Of a DNA stretch of 64,000 bases, positions 55,922 through 64,000 are shown in pieces. The position numbers were made by a program, and so were the translations under genes. The stretch is taken from assembly GCA_033807775.1 (NCBI GenBank), contig CM066324.1:134593501-134657500 (forward strand). Reading direction: 5' to 3'. The notes under the pieces were generated by a model. That model saw nothing but the letters and a program-made list of their open reading frames with translations. It was not told the DNA's origin and made no database searches. The stretch is from Saussurea involucrata. Its lineage: Eukaryota; Streptophyta; Magnoliopsida; Asterales; Asteraceae. Position 1 is the stretch's first letter. Each line of letters opens with the position of its first letter.

Positions 55922-58398
55922 ATCTCCCCCTATTTGATGATGACATCCATACTTAGAAAAACATGAGTAAGACAGTGAATAATGCATGTTGACCCTTCTT
56001 TACTCTTTTGGGTTCTTTTTCACACAGTCCATTTTTTTTGTGTGTATGTATATATGATATTTACATATGAGAAAAAATAAAAAGGTATAGCTGTACATAT
56101 ATTTGAAAGGAAAAGGAAAGAAGTATAAACAGTATAAACAATATGAACAGAATGAATATTACTTGCATCTTTGGAGGGGCGAGTTGAAACTTGTGTCTGG
56201 CTTGAGGATTCTTCATTTTGATCAGCAGCCTGTTGATGTGTTGAAGAACTTTATCTTTCAGGCACTTTTGCTTTTCTTCAGATGTTTCAAATCTTCAAGT
56301 CATTCACTTACTCCAAAAGATTTCAGCCAAGAGAATCTGTGGGTTTTGATAGGAGACAACCCATTATAGTGACAAACTTTGAGGAGGGTTGAGTTTGAGT
56401 GAATCAGCCTCAGGATGCATCTGCCCATCTGTTGCATCTTGGCATCTTTTCCTGTTTAGCATCATCAACTTGTCTTTTATTTGCTCCCCCTCAGTTAGAT
56501 CAGTCGGTCTTTGTGTTACTCCCCCTCAGTTAGATCCGCCCGGACTGATGTGCTCCCCCTTAACCGATCCGTCGATTTCCTCATTTTTTTTCAAGTTGGT
56601 CGCTGGATATGAGTACTGAGGGTTGATGTTGCTCCCCCTCAGATGAATTCTCCCCCTCAGCGGCCGACGCAGGAAAAGCACCAAGAGAAAATGAAAAATC
56701 GGCCGAAAATTGGCAATTTTCGGTAGGAAAATCTGGAGAGATTTTTTTTTTTTTTTTTTTTTGCTTTTCCACCGAAAATGAAGGAGTATCCACCGAAAAT
56801 TGCCTATTTTCGGTAGGATTTTCGGTGGACAATCGGAAGATTTTTTTTTTTAATATTCCCACCGAAAATTTGCAAGAGTTAGACAAAAATTCGGTGTAAT
56901 TTCTTGAAGAGGTTGACGGAAAACTTCTAAGACATCTTCAGCAGAGTGTGGAGAAAGTCTTCTAAGGCATTATGGAGAAAATCTTCAAAGTGAAGAAAAG
57001 ATTGGAATTTCATCTTCCAATTTTGATGACCCAAAAAGATTGAGTTTGAGGATTTGGGGTGACATCTGCAGAAGAGTTTGTAGTGGGTGGATTTTATGAA
57101 AGGAGAGATGGGTTGCAAACCAAGAGTGAAAAAGATGGAAAAAGGGATGGGATGAGGAGATGACACATAGGAAGTTGGGTTAGGTGAGAGGAAGAGTATA
57201 TGAGAAGCTAGATAAAATTGGTGGGGAGAGAATCGGTAGAGGAAATGGTAGAGGTCTACAACTTTGGTGAGATGAGATCATGGTGATGACATCATTAAAA
57301 GAAAAAGGTGTCTACCATGCATGGGATGACATCATTTGGAGGGGTTCTTTCCTATGTTTCTAGATAGGAGAGGAGATTTGTGAGAGAAGAATAGTGTCCA
57401 CCGATGAGAATTCGGTGGAAACTTAGGACACATAGTTATTGAAGATTACACATGCCAAGTTCATTTATGAGGAAATTAAACCTGGTTTCATCTAGAGGTT
57501 TGGTGAACAAGTCGGCAAGCTGAAGATCTATAGGAATGAAGTGAAGCTCAATGTTACCTTTGGAGATGTGGTCCCTGATGAAATGATATCTGATAATGAT
57601 ATCTGATATCTATGTGCTTTGATCTGGAATGAAGAACTGGATTATTTGCAATAGCTATTGCACTTGAGTTATCACACAGAATTGGGACTTTGGAATAGAT
57701 TTGAGCAGAGTCCCTTAGTTGATTTCTCATCCACAGGATCTCAGCACAGCTACATATTCAGCTCAGCAGTAGAGGTTGACACAGAGTTTTGTTTCTTGCT
57801 GGACCAACTTACCAATTTGCCACCAAGAAGTTGGCAGCTTCCTCTGGAATATCCATTCTTTAAGAGAAAATTGGCAAGAGTGTCATACCAAGCACGTAGA
57901 GCTTGCTTGAGACCATAGAGAGCTTTGTCTAGTCGGTACACATAGTCTGGATGAGTTGGGTCTTCAAAGCCAGGAGGTTGTTTCACATAGACTTCCTCTG
58001 CAAGTTCCTCATTGAGGAAGGCACTTTTGACATTCATTTGAAAGACTCTGAAATTTCTGTAGGTAGCATGAGTCAAAAAGATTCTTATTGAGGAGGAGAG
58101 ATCGGTGGGGATTCGGTGGTGGGATTTGAGGTGGTGGATCGGTGGAGATTCGGTGGTGGATCGGTGTGAGGATTCCACCGAGGAGTTTGAAGGATTGTAC
58201 CGAATTTAGAAGGGTTTCACCACCGAATTTGAAGGGTTCCACCGAATTTGAGGGGTACCACCGATCGAGGAGGCAAAACATATGATGGGAAGTAAAGTAT
58301 GGTGGGATATGGTTTTGGTTTGTGTCGGCAGCAAGATAGAGAAATTGTGGAAGAAAAATATAGAAAAGAGGAGGTGGTGATTGCATGGTTTGGGATTT
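55922..58398 (-). mobile_element. Internal region of copia unit 2, truncated
   Basis: It matches 51350-53830 almost base for base, differing in poly(T) length and a few substitutions. It stops at GGTTTGGGATTTCGG (58398), after which unrelated GGTT-rich sequence begins. The gag zone, PBS and a third LTR are missing. Confidence 0.88.
57448..58178 (-). pseudogene. copia RT-RNase H fusion remnant, unit 2
   Basis: The encoded 142-codon frame is identical to that at 53182-53610, with the same RT-palm deletion, stop and frameshifted RNase H tail. The shared defects show that the two units descend from one already-defective copy. Confidence 0.88.
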
Positions 58399-58770
58399 CG
58401 GCTAACCCGGCCAACACAACCCAACCGAGCCAACCCGATGTATAATCGATACTATTTTTCACCAACCCGCATATATTGGGTTGATAACGGGTTAACCCCA
58501 AGCCAAACCGACCCAACCCGCCAACCCGTGATGTCGCATTTATAAACAAAATATTTATAAGAAATCTTTTGATTGGGTTGGCGGGTTGGGTCGGTTTGGC
58601 TTCAAATTCCTTAACGTATTTTCTATTTATCATTTTTTGATTTAATTATATTATTATTCGTCGATACCTTCTTCTTTTTTGATTTAATTGTATTATTTCA
58701 AATTACATTTTTACGCCTAACTCGTTATTAGCACGACATAAGTTGATAAACACTTTTAAAAATAAGCATA
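58399..58770. repeat. GGTTGGCGGGTT-rich inverted repeat fragment
   Basis: CGGCTAACCCGG, CCGACCCAACCCGCCAACCC and, inverted, GGGTTGGCGGGTTGGGTCGG form a foldback around a short AT-rich middle (58510-58590). It resembles the subterminal repeats of hAT-like elements. Termini are not defined. Confidence 0.5.
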
Positions 58771-58789
58771 AGTTGTTTGTGTATTTTTA

Positions 58790-58795
58790 AGTGTT

Positions 58796-58826
<31 letters not shown>

Positions 58827-58850
58827 TTGTGTATTTTTAAGTATATATAT
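58790..58850. repeat. (TA)n(TG)n microsatellite
   Basis: It is flanked by GTTTGTGTATTTTTAAGT, which also flanks the microsatellites at 59205-59302 and, inverted, at 48150-48185. It is part of the inner inverted arm of element B. Confidence 0.8.
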
Positions 58851-59207
58851 AGAGTCCTACTAAATTGTAAACCATCATTTTCGTGTAAACCGTGTAAACC
58901 CTCGATTTCATAGGTTTTTTTGATGATTTTTTTTTATAGAATTGTTTATTTTGATGAAATTGTTTCATATCATTCATTTCTTGGTGATTTTTTTATGAAA
59001 TTTGTAGTTTCATAGGTGAAAACGAAAATATATGAAACAATTTCATAAGAATGAAAAAAACCTATGAAACTACAAATTTCATAAAAAAAAATTCATCAAG
59101 AAATGAATGATATGAAACAAATTCATCAAAATAAACAATTCCATAAAAAATTTCATCAAAAAAACCTATGAAATCGACGGTTTACACGGTTTACACGAAA
59201 ATGATGG
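58851..59207. mobile_element. GTTTCAT-family foldback MITE, copy 5 (E11)
   Basis: It begins GAGTCCTACTAAATTGTAAA after TATATA and contains AACCATCATTTTCGTGTAAA with its inverted partner ACACGAAAATGATGGTTTGT at the right end. The GATGAAATTGTTTCAT blocks match copies 1-4. It is inserted in the microsatellite arm, so it postdates that expansion. Confidence 0.78.
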
Positions 59208-59221
59208 TTTGTGTATTTTTA

Positions 59222-59222
59222 A

Positions 59223-59298
<76 letters not shown>

Positions 59299-59302
59299 TT
59301 GT
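59222..59302. repeat. (TA)n(TG)n compound microsatellite
   Basis: About 25 TA units are followed by about 12 TG units and TTTGTGTATAGGTTT, which abuts the right arm of element B. Confidence 0.88.
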
Positions 59303-59547
59303 GTATAGGTTTGAGTAAACGTCCAAATTTGGTCCATGTGGTTTGTTTAGAGGGAAAAAGACGGTTTTACCCTCATGTGCATCTCACATGTCAGCCCTTA
59401 ACGTCTGACAGCTGACGGCCGTTTGTCAGAGGGACCAAATCTGGACCAAATGGCATACAGTAGGGGCTAAAGTGTAATTTTTAAACTGTAGGGACCAAAT
59501 GTGTTATAAACACCAAACCATATGGACCAAAAATGTAGTTTACTCTA

Positions 59548-59725
59548 AAAAAAAAAGGTTTGTTGGCGGGGACCTCATGGCCCCGTGGTCCACTTTTGTG
59601 GGCCCTACAAGCTCTACCTCTATGAGCCTGCACCGGAAAAGACATCCTGTCTTCCCCCGGATTCGAACCCTAGGCCTCAACCTACAGGCCCCCCAGGTGG
59701 AAGCGTTTACGGAAGAGAGGTGGCC
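59548..59725 (-). mobile_element. tRNA-derived SINE with poly(T) 3' end
   Basis: A 16-bp perfect duplication AATGTAGTTTACTCTA (59532-59547 and 59726-59741) flanks 178 bp. The minus strand has a B box GGGTTCGAATCC (59659-59670) and a plausible A box near its 5' end. It terminates in a T run (seen as A on plus) and not in poly(A). That recalls the Au-type SINEs of angiosperms. The family name is from memory and unconfirmed. It inserted into the terminal bases of element B's right arm. Confidence 0.8.
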
Positions 59726-60092
59726 AATGTAGTTTACTCTATATGTTTATATATGTGACATGTGTCTATTTTTATTGAAAATTAAGGAAACCGTAAAAAG
59801 ACCAGAATATCCCTATAGTTAATAGACCTTCTTAACAGAAGTTAGTCTGAGGGACCATAGGTGAAGTCAAATAGCAACCACAAGGACCAAAAGTGAAGTC
59901 AAATAGCAACCATAATGATTAAAATTGTAATTAATTTAAAAGAGGGACTAGAATTGATAGTGGATGGCAACCACAGGGACCAAAATTGTAATTTACTCAA
60001 AACTAAAATTAGAAAGAACAAATTTACTATGTTTGTATTCAACCTCCTCCTACAAACATTTTTCGTGAAAGTCATTGTGGTCCATAACCAAC

Positions 60093-60351
60093 AATTATAT
60101 ATTATTATTATAACGTTATGAACAAACTTTTCAATAATCAAACTGACTTTTAAACAAATTTGATATAAAGTGATTAATTTTCAACAAACATTTTGTAAAA
60201 TGAAAATATATAACATATTTTATATCAACTATAATTTCCAACAATTTTTTTAATAAAATAATGAGTTTGAACAAACTTTATATGACATGGTAGATTCCAA
60301 CAAATTTTCTATAAAATGACAATTTTCTACGGATTAAAAAGTATTTAGCAA
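60093..60351. other. AT-rich spacer
   Basis: Short direct echoes such as TTTTCAACAAACATTTTGTAAAATG and TTCCAACAAATTTTCTATAAAATG-like sequence occur, but no element is supported. Confidence 0.35.
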
Positions 60352-60354
60352 TTA

Positions 60355-60862
60355 GGCCATTAGTATCTCATCCCTCTATCTTTCAAATATTCCAGTTCTA
60401 CATCAGCGCCACATCAGCTTTTCTCAATCCCTCACTCAATCCCTAAACACCCTTACCCCATTCCCTCAAACCCTTTGCCACCTCATTTATTTTAATTCTT
60501 TTATTTATACATTTAATTATTTAACAAAATAAAAATATTTATATATTTTTTAATAAATAATAAAAATAAAAATTCATACCATTCATTAAAAATAAAAATT
60601 ACAAAATACAAAACACTACCAATTATGAAATTTTTGAATTTGCTCTTTTCTCGCTAAAGTAACCCTCAAAGCGTTTCCCGTAAGGTGATCATGCGGGGTC
60701 ATGAAAAACTCGAAGTCTTTCTCAAATCGGTTTGAGCGTTCGATTTCGAGTTCTTGTTCCAACCTATGTCGTTCGAGTTTTGAGCGTTCGATTTCGAGAA
60801 CGAGTTTTTTCATTTTGTATTCCATTGTATCATCAATCTTGTCGTTGAACGTCGTCAACAAC
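60355..60862 (-). mobile_element. PIF/Harbinger relic, cut by a gypsy insertion
   Basis: The left end GGCCATTAGTATCTC follows TTA (60352-60354). The first roughly 250 bp match the inverted right end of the Harbinger at 8690-9529, including CATCAGCGCCACATCAGCTT and TTGCCACCT. It holds a fragment of ORF1. The other end lies beyond the LTR insertion at 60863, outside the window. Confidence 0.75.
60616..60862 (-). pseudogene. Harbinger ORF1-like protein, C-terminal fragment
   Basis: About 82 codons, entering from the LTR junction, give a charged coiled-coil stretch (KKLVLEIERSKLERHRLEQE) followed by FEFFMTPHDHLTGNALRVTL. PHDHLTG is typical of the C-terminus of plant Harbinger-associated Myb-like ORF1 proteins, often misannotated as host proteins. 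ORF1 assists transposase nuclear import and DNA binding in this superfamily. The apparent ATG (60870) lies in the inserted LTR and is fortuitous. The N-terminal Myb-like domain is absent. Confidence 0.7.
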
Positions 60863-63551
60863 TGAAACACCCTAAAAACAGGGTCAATTTAAACCTTGAA
60901 ATTTATCACAAGTTATGATCAAAAACTTTCAAACTTATATAACCTGAGGATCAAATGTAAGGTTTCTATATACAAACGTCATTACTTAAATAACTTATTA
61001 ATCTAATCATAACATAACAATCAGATTAATCCAATTATCTAAACAACCGTCCCAAAAGCATCAAAATCTCTAGATCCTCCGGTATCTCTAAGTCTGAATC
61101 TTTCCAAAAGTTCTCGTCTCTCATTCCCGCTATTTCCCGGAGTTTGTACCTGGTAAGAAGATTCAACTTGAAACATTAGGCTTTCGCCTAGTGAGGATAC
61201 TCAAATCAAAATAAAATTTAATAATTAAAACATGAACAGATAACTCAAACCTGTTCTCACCCATCTTACCGTACGACAACTCCTTTTCAAATCGGGGAAT
61301 CTACCCCACTCCCAATTTCCTACGACTAACTCATTTAATCGTAATAACAATATAAGAGTTAACTCTGAATCGTTCCAGATTCATAATCAATAATCACACA
61401 CAAGAAATTACAAGTCAAAACCTGCCTATTTCTTAATCAGGAAGTAGAGATTACAAATTGCTTTATGCCTATCTCTAGTCTTCCTCTCATCACAGGGAAA
61501 TCTCCGATCTTCCCAAATCGAAATGGGAATTATTAAGCAAACTCTGCTTATTCCACATTCCACCTCAGAAACAATGGTCCCCATGGGATTATAATATCGC
61601 GATACTCAATCGGGACTCACGATGGTTCGAGGTTCACCCAATTACTAAAATTACACCCCTTTGGTCTATGGCGAGTAATCGGTTCCCATTATACCGTACC
61701 CAAGTGCCCTCGGTGACCGGATGCCTATTTTAGTAAAAGCACATAATCACATAATATAATACAATCGATACTACTATATGCGTCCAGCATAGAATGTATC
61801 ATTTCTCTGAACATATTCTATATATAAAATAAAGAATATTATTGCTCCACATCTCAATCTCTTTATTACCCCTTCTCTGAAATCTGATATGATGATCACC
61901 ATCTCAATAGTTATTTATATTTTCGAACTCATAGATAGGCCTTTATAATATATCTCCATTTGGCTTCTCAATCACATTTAGAGTTCATAGTCATCTAACA
62001 TATTGCATATAACAGATAATCCTGCTCATTATAAGGAATATGAATAATTCCTGTTCATCAACTTCTTAACTATCCCCTCATAGTAATTTAACACGAGAGT
62101 TAGTATATATCAGTTGTTAATCTATATCTTTGAACTCAGGGATGGATCTTTATAGTTTATCTCAATAAAGCTTCAAATCATATTTAGAGTTCATAACCAC
62201 ATAGTAATTTCATGTAGTAGCTAATCAAACTTAGCATGCAAGATTAACAATAAATACTAGTTCATCAACTTCATAGATAACTCATCTTAGAAGTTTTAGC
62301 ATGGAAATCCACATAACACAACTTTTAATCGCCCTCTTGGCTTATCTCTAATTTAGTCCAATCCACATAAAACATATTCATGCATATATATATAAAGCAT
62401 CTAATTCAAGATTAATTACTGAATTTTAAAGAGAGTTGAATAAACTCATCTGATGCGTTATTACTCCTTTTAATCCTCTTTAATACGTAAGGGCCCCTTT
62501 CTTCACTACCACAGCTTACTGTATTATTCAATCACATATACTGATATTAATTATCAAAACAGAACCCTCTACAACTGAAAATCCTTAATCTCTTAAAATT
62601 ACATCTCAAGTCGCAATGAACTGAAGTCGCAATCACCTATTGCGATTTCACTTCCAAATCGCAACCAACTAAAGTCGCAGTCCTCTATTGCGATCCCAAA
62701 ACCATATCGCAGTCAACGGTTGCAATTTCATCCTCAAATCGCAACTCGCCATTGCGATTTCACTCCAAGTCGCAGTGAACTGTTGCGACTACAGTACCAA
62801 GTCGCAACTGCCCATTGCGATTTCGACCCAAGTCGCAACCAACTGTTGCGATTCCAAAACCAAGTCGCAATGGTCTGCTGCGACTCCAACTCTAAGTCGC
62901 TATTGCCTATTGCGACAATCATGAATGTCGCAACTCAAGGTTGCGACTTCGATGATATTCAACCAAGTCTCAGTCCACTAAGTTCGTCCTAAACCCAGAT
63001 TTTTGTACTTTTAATCTATGTTTGTTTATGCCCATTTGCAGATATGTTTAATATACTTACCTTAACATATCCTAAAACTCAGATTCTCATTATTATCATA
63101 TTTTACCAAAACCCATAATAAAATTCTCAAGAAAGCTTTTAACTAAGAAGATGAATTATCTCAATGATATAATTACCTTATAAATCTTCAAACCAATCCA
63201 GATTAGATAAATTCCCAGCAAGTCTTTCCTTTCTTCCTTCTCTTTCTCGATTTCTCTATTTCAATCTCTCTCTCTCTCTCGGTTTTCTTTTCTCAAACCG
63301 CAATACACACACCAAAACACAAAATCTCACACTCACAATTAGTCTTGTATGCCTTAATTGATGACACCTCAACCTTGATAAAACATGAGTCATAGGAATC
63401 TTACCAAGTAAACCTCTAACTTTCAAGGAATTGCACAACCAACCCTACAAATGAAAATCTATCTCAAGCAACACTTATAAACAATTACAAACTTAACCCC
63501 AAGTTAATTTGTAATTCACAACCTTATACAACGAAAATTTGGGATGTTACA
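60863..63551 (-). mobile_element. 3' LTR of a gypsy element continuing beyond the window (2.69 kb)
   Basis: It runs TGAAACACCCTAAAAACAGG to TTTGGGATGTTACA. The first base pairs are TGAAAC where the related LTR at 38162 has TGTAAC. The PPT to the right shows this is the 3' LTR of a minus-strand element whose body lies to the right. It is about 0.7 kb longer than its relative, partly from an expanded hairpin array. The target sequence to the left is ACAAC, within Harbinger ORF1. Confidence 0.85.
62605..62945. repeat. Array of about ten TCGCAA...TTGCGA hairpins
   Basis: Units of about 30-36 bp repeat as AAGTCGCAACCAACTGTTGCGA with variable linkers. Each unit pairs TCGCAA or TCGCAG with TTGCGA across about 10-12 bases. 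Spacers differ more than arms, indicating selection or conversion on the arms, or simply slippage of a palindromic unit. Frames on both strands are open only because of the repeat. Confidence 0.88.
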
Positions 63552-63570
63552 ATACTCCCCAACTTGAAAA
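63552..63570 (-). promoter_or_regulatory. Polypurine tract of the right-edge gypsy element
   Basis: The minus strand reads CAAGTTGGGGAGTAT immediately before TGTAACATCCC. Just inside is GATTTCGGGGACGAAATC, the GAAATTTCGGGACGAAA-type motif that precedes the PPT in many plant gypsy elements. Confidence 0.75.
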
Positions 63571-64000
63571 TGATTTCGTCCCCGAAATCAAAGTCAGGTA
63601 AACAAATGAGGATATCTAACCCTCATACTCTCTTCTGACTCTAAAGTTACATTAGTACCTCTATGGTTTCCACTGTACTTTCAACATAGCTATCTCATTA
63701 CCACTACGTATCTTTCTAACCGATCTTTCCAAAAATTACCTCCGGTTCTTCCACACCGCATCATTATCACAACTCACTTTCCAGGTTTCAAAATAATATT
63801 AACATGTACTATCTGAAATTTTACGTACACTGTAAATTAAGCATACATGATACTATTAAATACTTCAACAACCACGGCAGTCCATTAGTACTTCCATGAC
63901 TTACACATTTCTTCAATATAGAATGCTATTACTTCCTCACATCACTATCTCATCGTACAACCACAATACAACCACGCACCAAAGTATTGAACATCATAAA
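63571..64000 (-). mobile_element. Internal 3' region of the right-edge gypsy element
   Basis: By position this is 3' untranslated or C-terminal pol sequence of the minus-strand element. No conserved integrase or chromodomain motif is readable within these 430 bases, and stops occur in all frames. Confidence 0.5.

Larger units (their letters stand above)
47881..59739. mobile_element. Mutator-like element B nested in A
   Basis: The left arm (47881-48110) and right arm (59311-59739, minus the SINE) are near-exact inverted copies of about 235 bp beginning GAGTAAACTAC, including GACAAACGGCCGTCAGCTGTCAG. Inverted similarity continues into (CA)n/(TA)n and ACTTAAAAATACACAAAC. Flanks TATATGTTT (47872-47880 and 59740-59748) match 9/9. 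Alternatively, the right arm could be a separate 250-bp MITE, because its inner flank TATAGGTTT also matches 8/9. No transposase is intact. Confidence 0.55.
46700..59998. mobile_element. Large Mutator-like element A with long inverted arms (13.3 kb with nested insertions)
   Basis: The left arm GAGTAAATTACAATTTTGGT and the right arm (reverse-complemented, same first 20 bases) stay similar for about 200 bp, through CATCCACTATCAA and GTCCCTCTTT to the GATATT..GGTC block. Flanking 9-mers TAAACTAAA (46691-46699) and AAAACTAAA (59999-60007) match at 8/9. The paralogue at 20106-21453 lacks it. Long arms plus a 9-bp duplication fit the Mutator superfamily. No MuDR-type transposase is visible. Confidence 0.72.
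40366..60092. mobile_element. Dispersed LTR-like repeat, copy split by nested insertions
   Basis: Three segments (40366-41075, 46308-46699, 60008-60092) align in order with the uninterrupted paralogue at 20106-21453. The gaps correspond exactly to the copia element with its ACTGT duplication and the outer Mutator-like element with its 9-bp duplication. In minus orientation the right end reads TGTTGGTTATGGACCACAAT, suggesting a copia-type LTR start. Only the listed pieces belong to it. Confidence 0.65.

Noticed and set aside
47881..59739. Reading the left and right arms as one giant palindrome from an inverted duplication
   Set aside because: Flanks outside the arms are a direct repeat (TATATGTTT), not an inverted one, which fits transposon insertion better.
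62605..62945. Regularly spaced short repeats resembling a CRISPR array
   Set aside because: The units are palindromic, contiguous and diverged, lie inside a plant LTR, and have no unique spacers or cas genes.

Overview
The window looks like repeat-dominated intergenic DNA from a large, AT-rich plant nuclear genome. A eudicot is likely, and the repertoire recalls Asteraceae, but that is an impression and not a demonstrated identity. I find no convincing intact host gene, no tRNA or rRNA gene and no functional transposase. Most long open frames come from low-complexity (CT)n, (GGT)n or (TA)n tracts. Nearly all the structure is transposable elements nested in one another, and in many cases the boundaries can be read directly from TG...CA or inverted-repeat termini, target-site duplications (TSDs), tRNA-Met primer-binding sites (PBS) and polypurine tracts (PPT).

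Left third (1-22 kb). A minus-strand LTR element enters from the left edge (LTR 526-2488). An hAT-like element (2577-5942, 8-bp TSD) holds two further inverted-repeat elements. A truncated SINE-like insert (6229-6321) and a TRIM-type LTR with PBS (6925-7085) follow. Then comes a three-level nest: a Tourist-like MITE (8393-11913, TSD TAA) split by a 3.1-kb solo LTR (8575-11718, TSD GAGAT), itself split by a Harbinger element (8690-9529, TSD TAA) with a transposase remnant. Next are foldback MITEs, a Harbinger-like element (16536-17580, TSD TTA), and a tRNA-derived SINE split by a solo LTR (17986-19254, TSD ATGGG). Several clusters of foldback elements sit end to end between (TA)n tracts.

Middle (22-41 kb). 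A complete minus-strand LTR retrotransposon (22882-30721) has good LTRs, PBS and PPT but no coding capacity, and lies within a small Mutator-like inverted-repeat element (22408-30851). After AT-rich sequence and a GC-rich foldback come two LTR fragments and a truncated Ty3/gypsy element (35389-40125) with gag, protease and partial reverse transcriptase, broken by a nonsense codon.

Right third (41-64 kb). A decayed but structurally complete Ty1/copia element (41076-46307, TSD ACTGT) is followed by what look like two nested large Mutator-like elements (46700-59998 and 47881-59739), identified by long inverted arms and 9-bp TSDs. Within them is a very young tandem copia array, LTR-internal-LTR-truncated internal (50268-58398). 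A second Harbinger relic (60355-60862) is cut by a gypsy LTR (60863-63551) that carries an array of TCGCAA/TTGCGA hairpins; its element continues beyond the right edge.

The elements form a stratigraphy and not an operon-like system. An uninterrupted paralogue at 20106-21453 corroborates two of the insertions (the copia element and the outer Mutator-like element).
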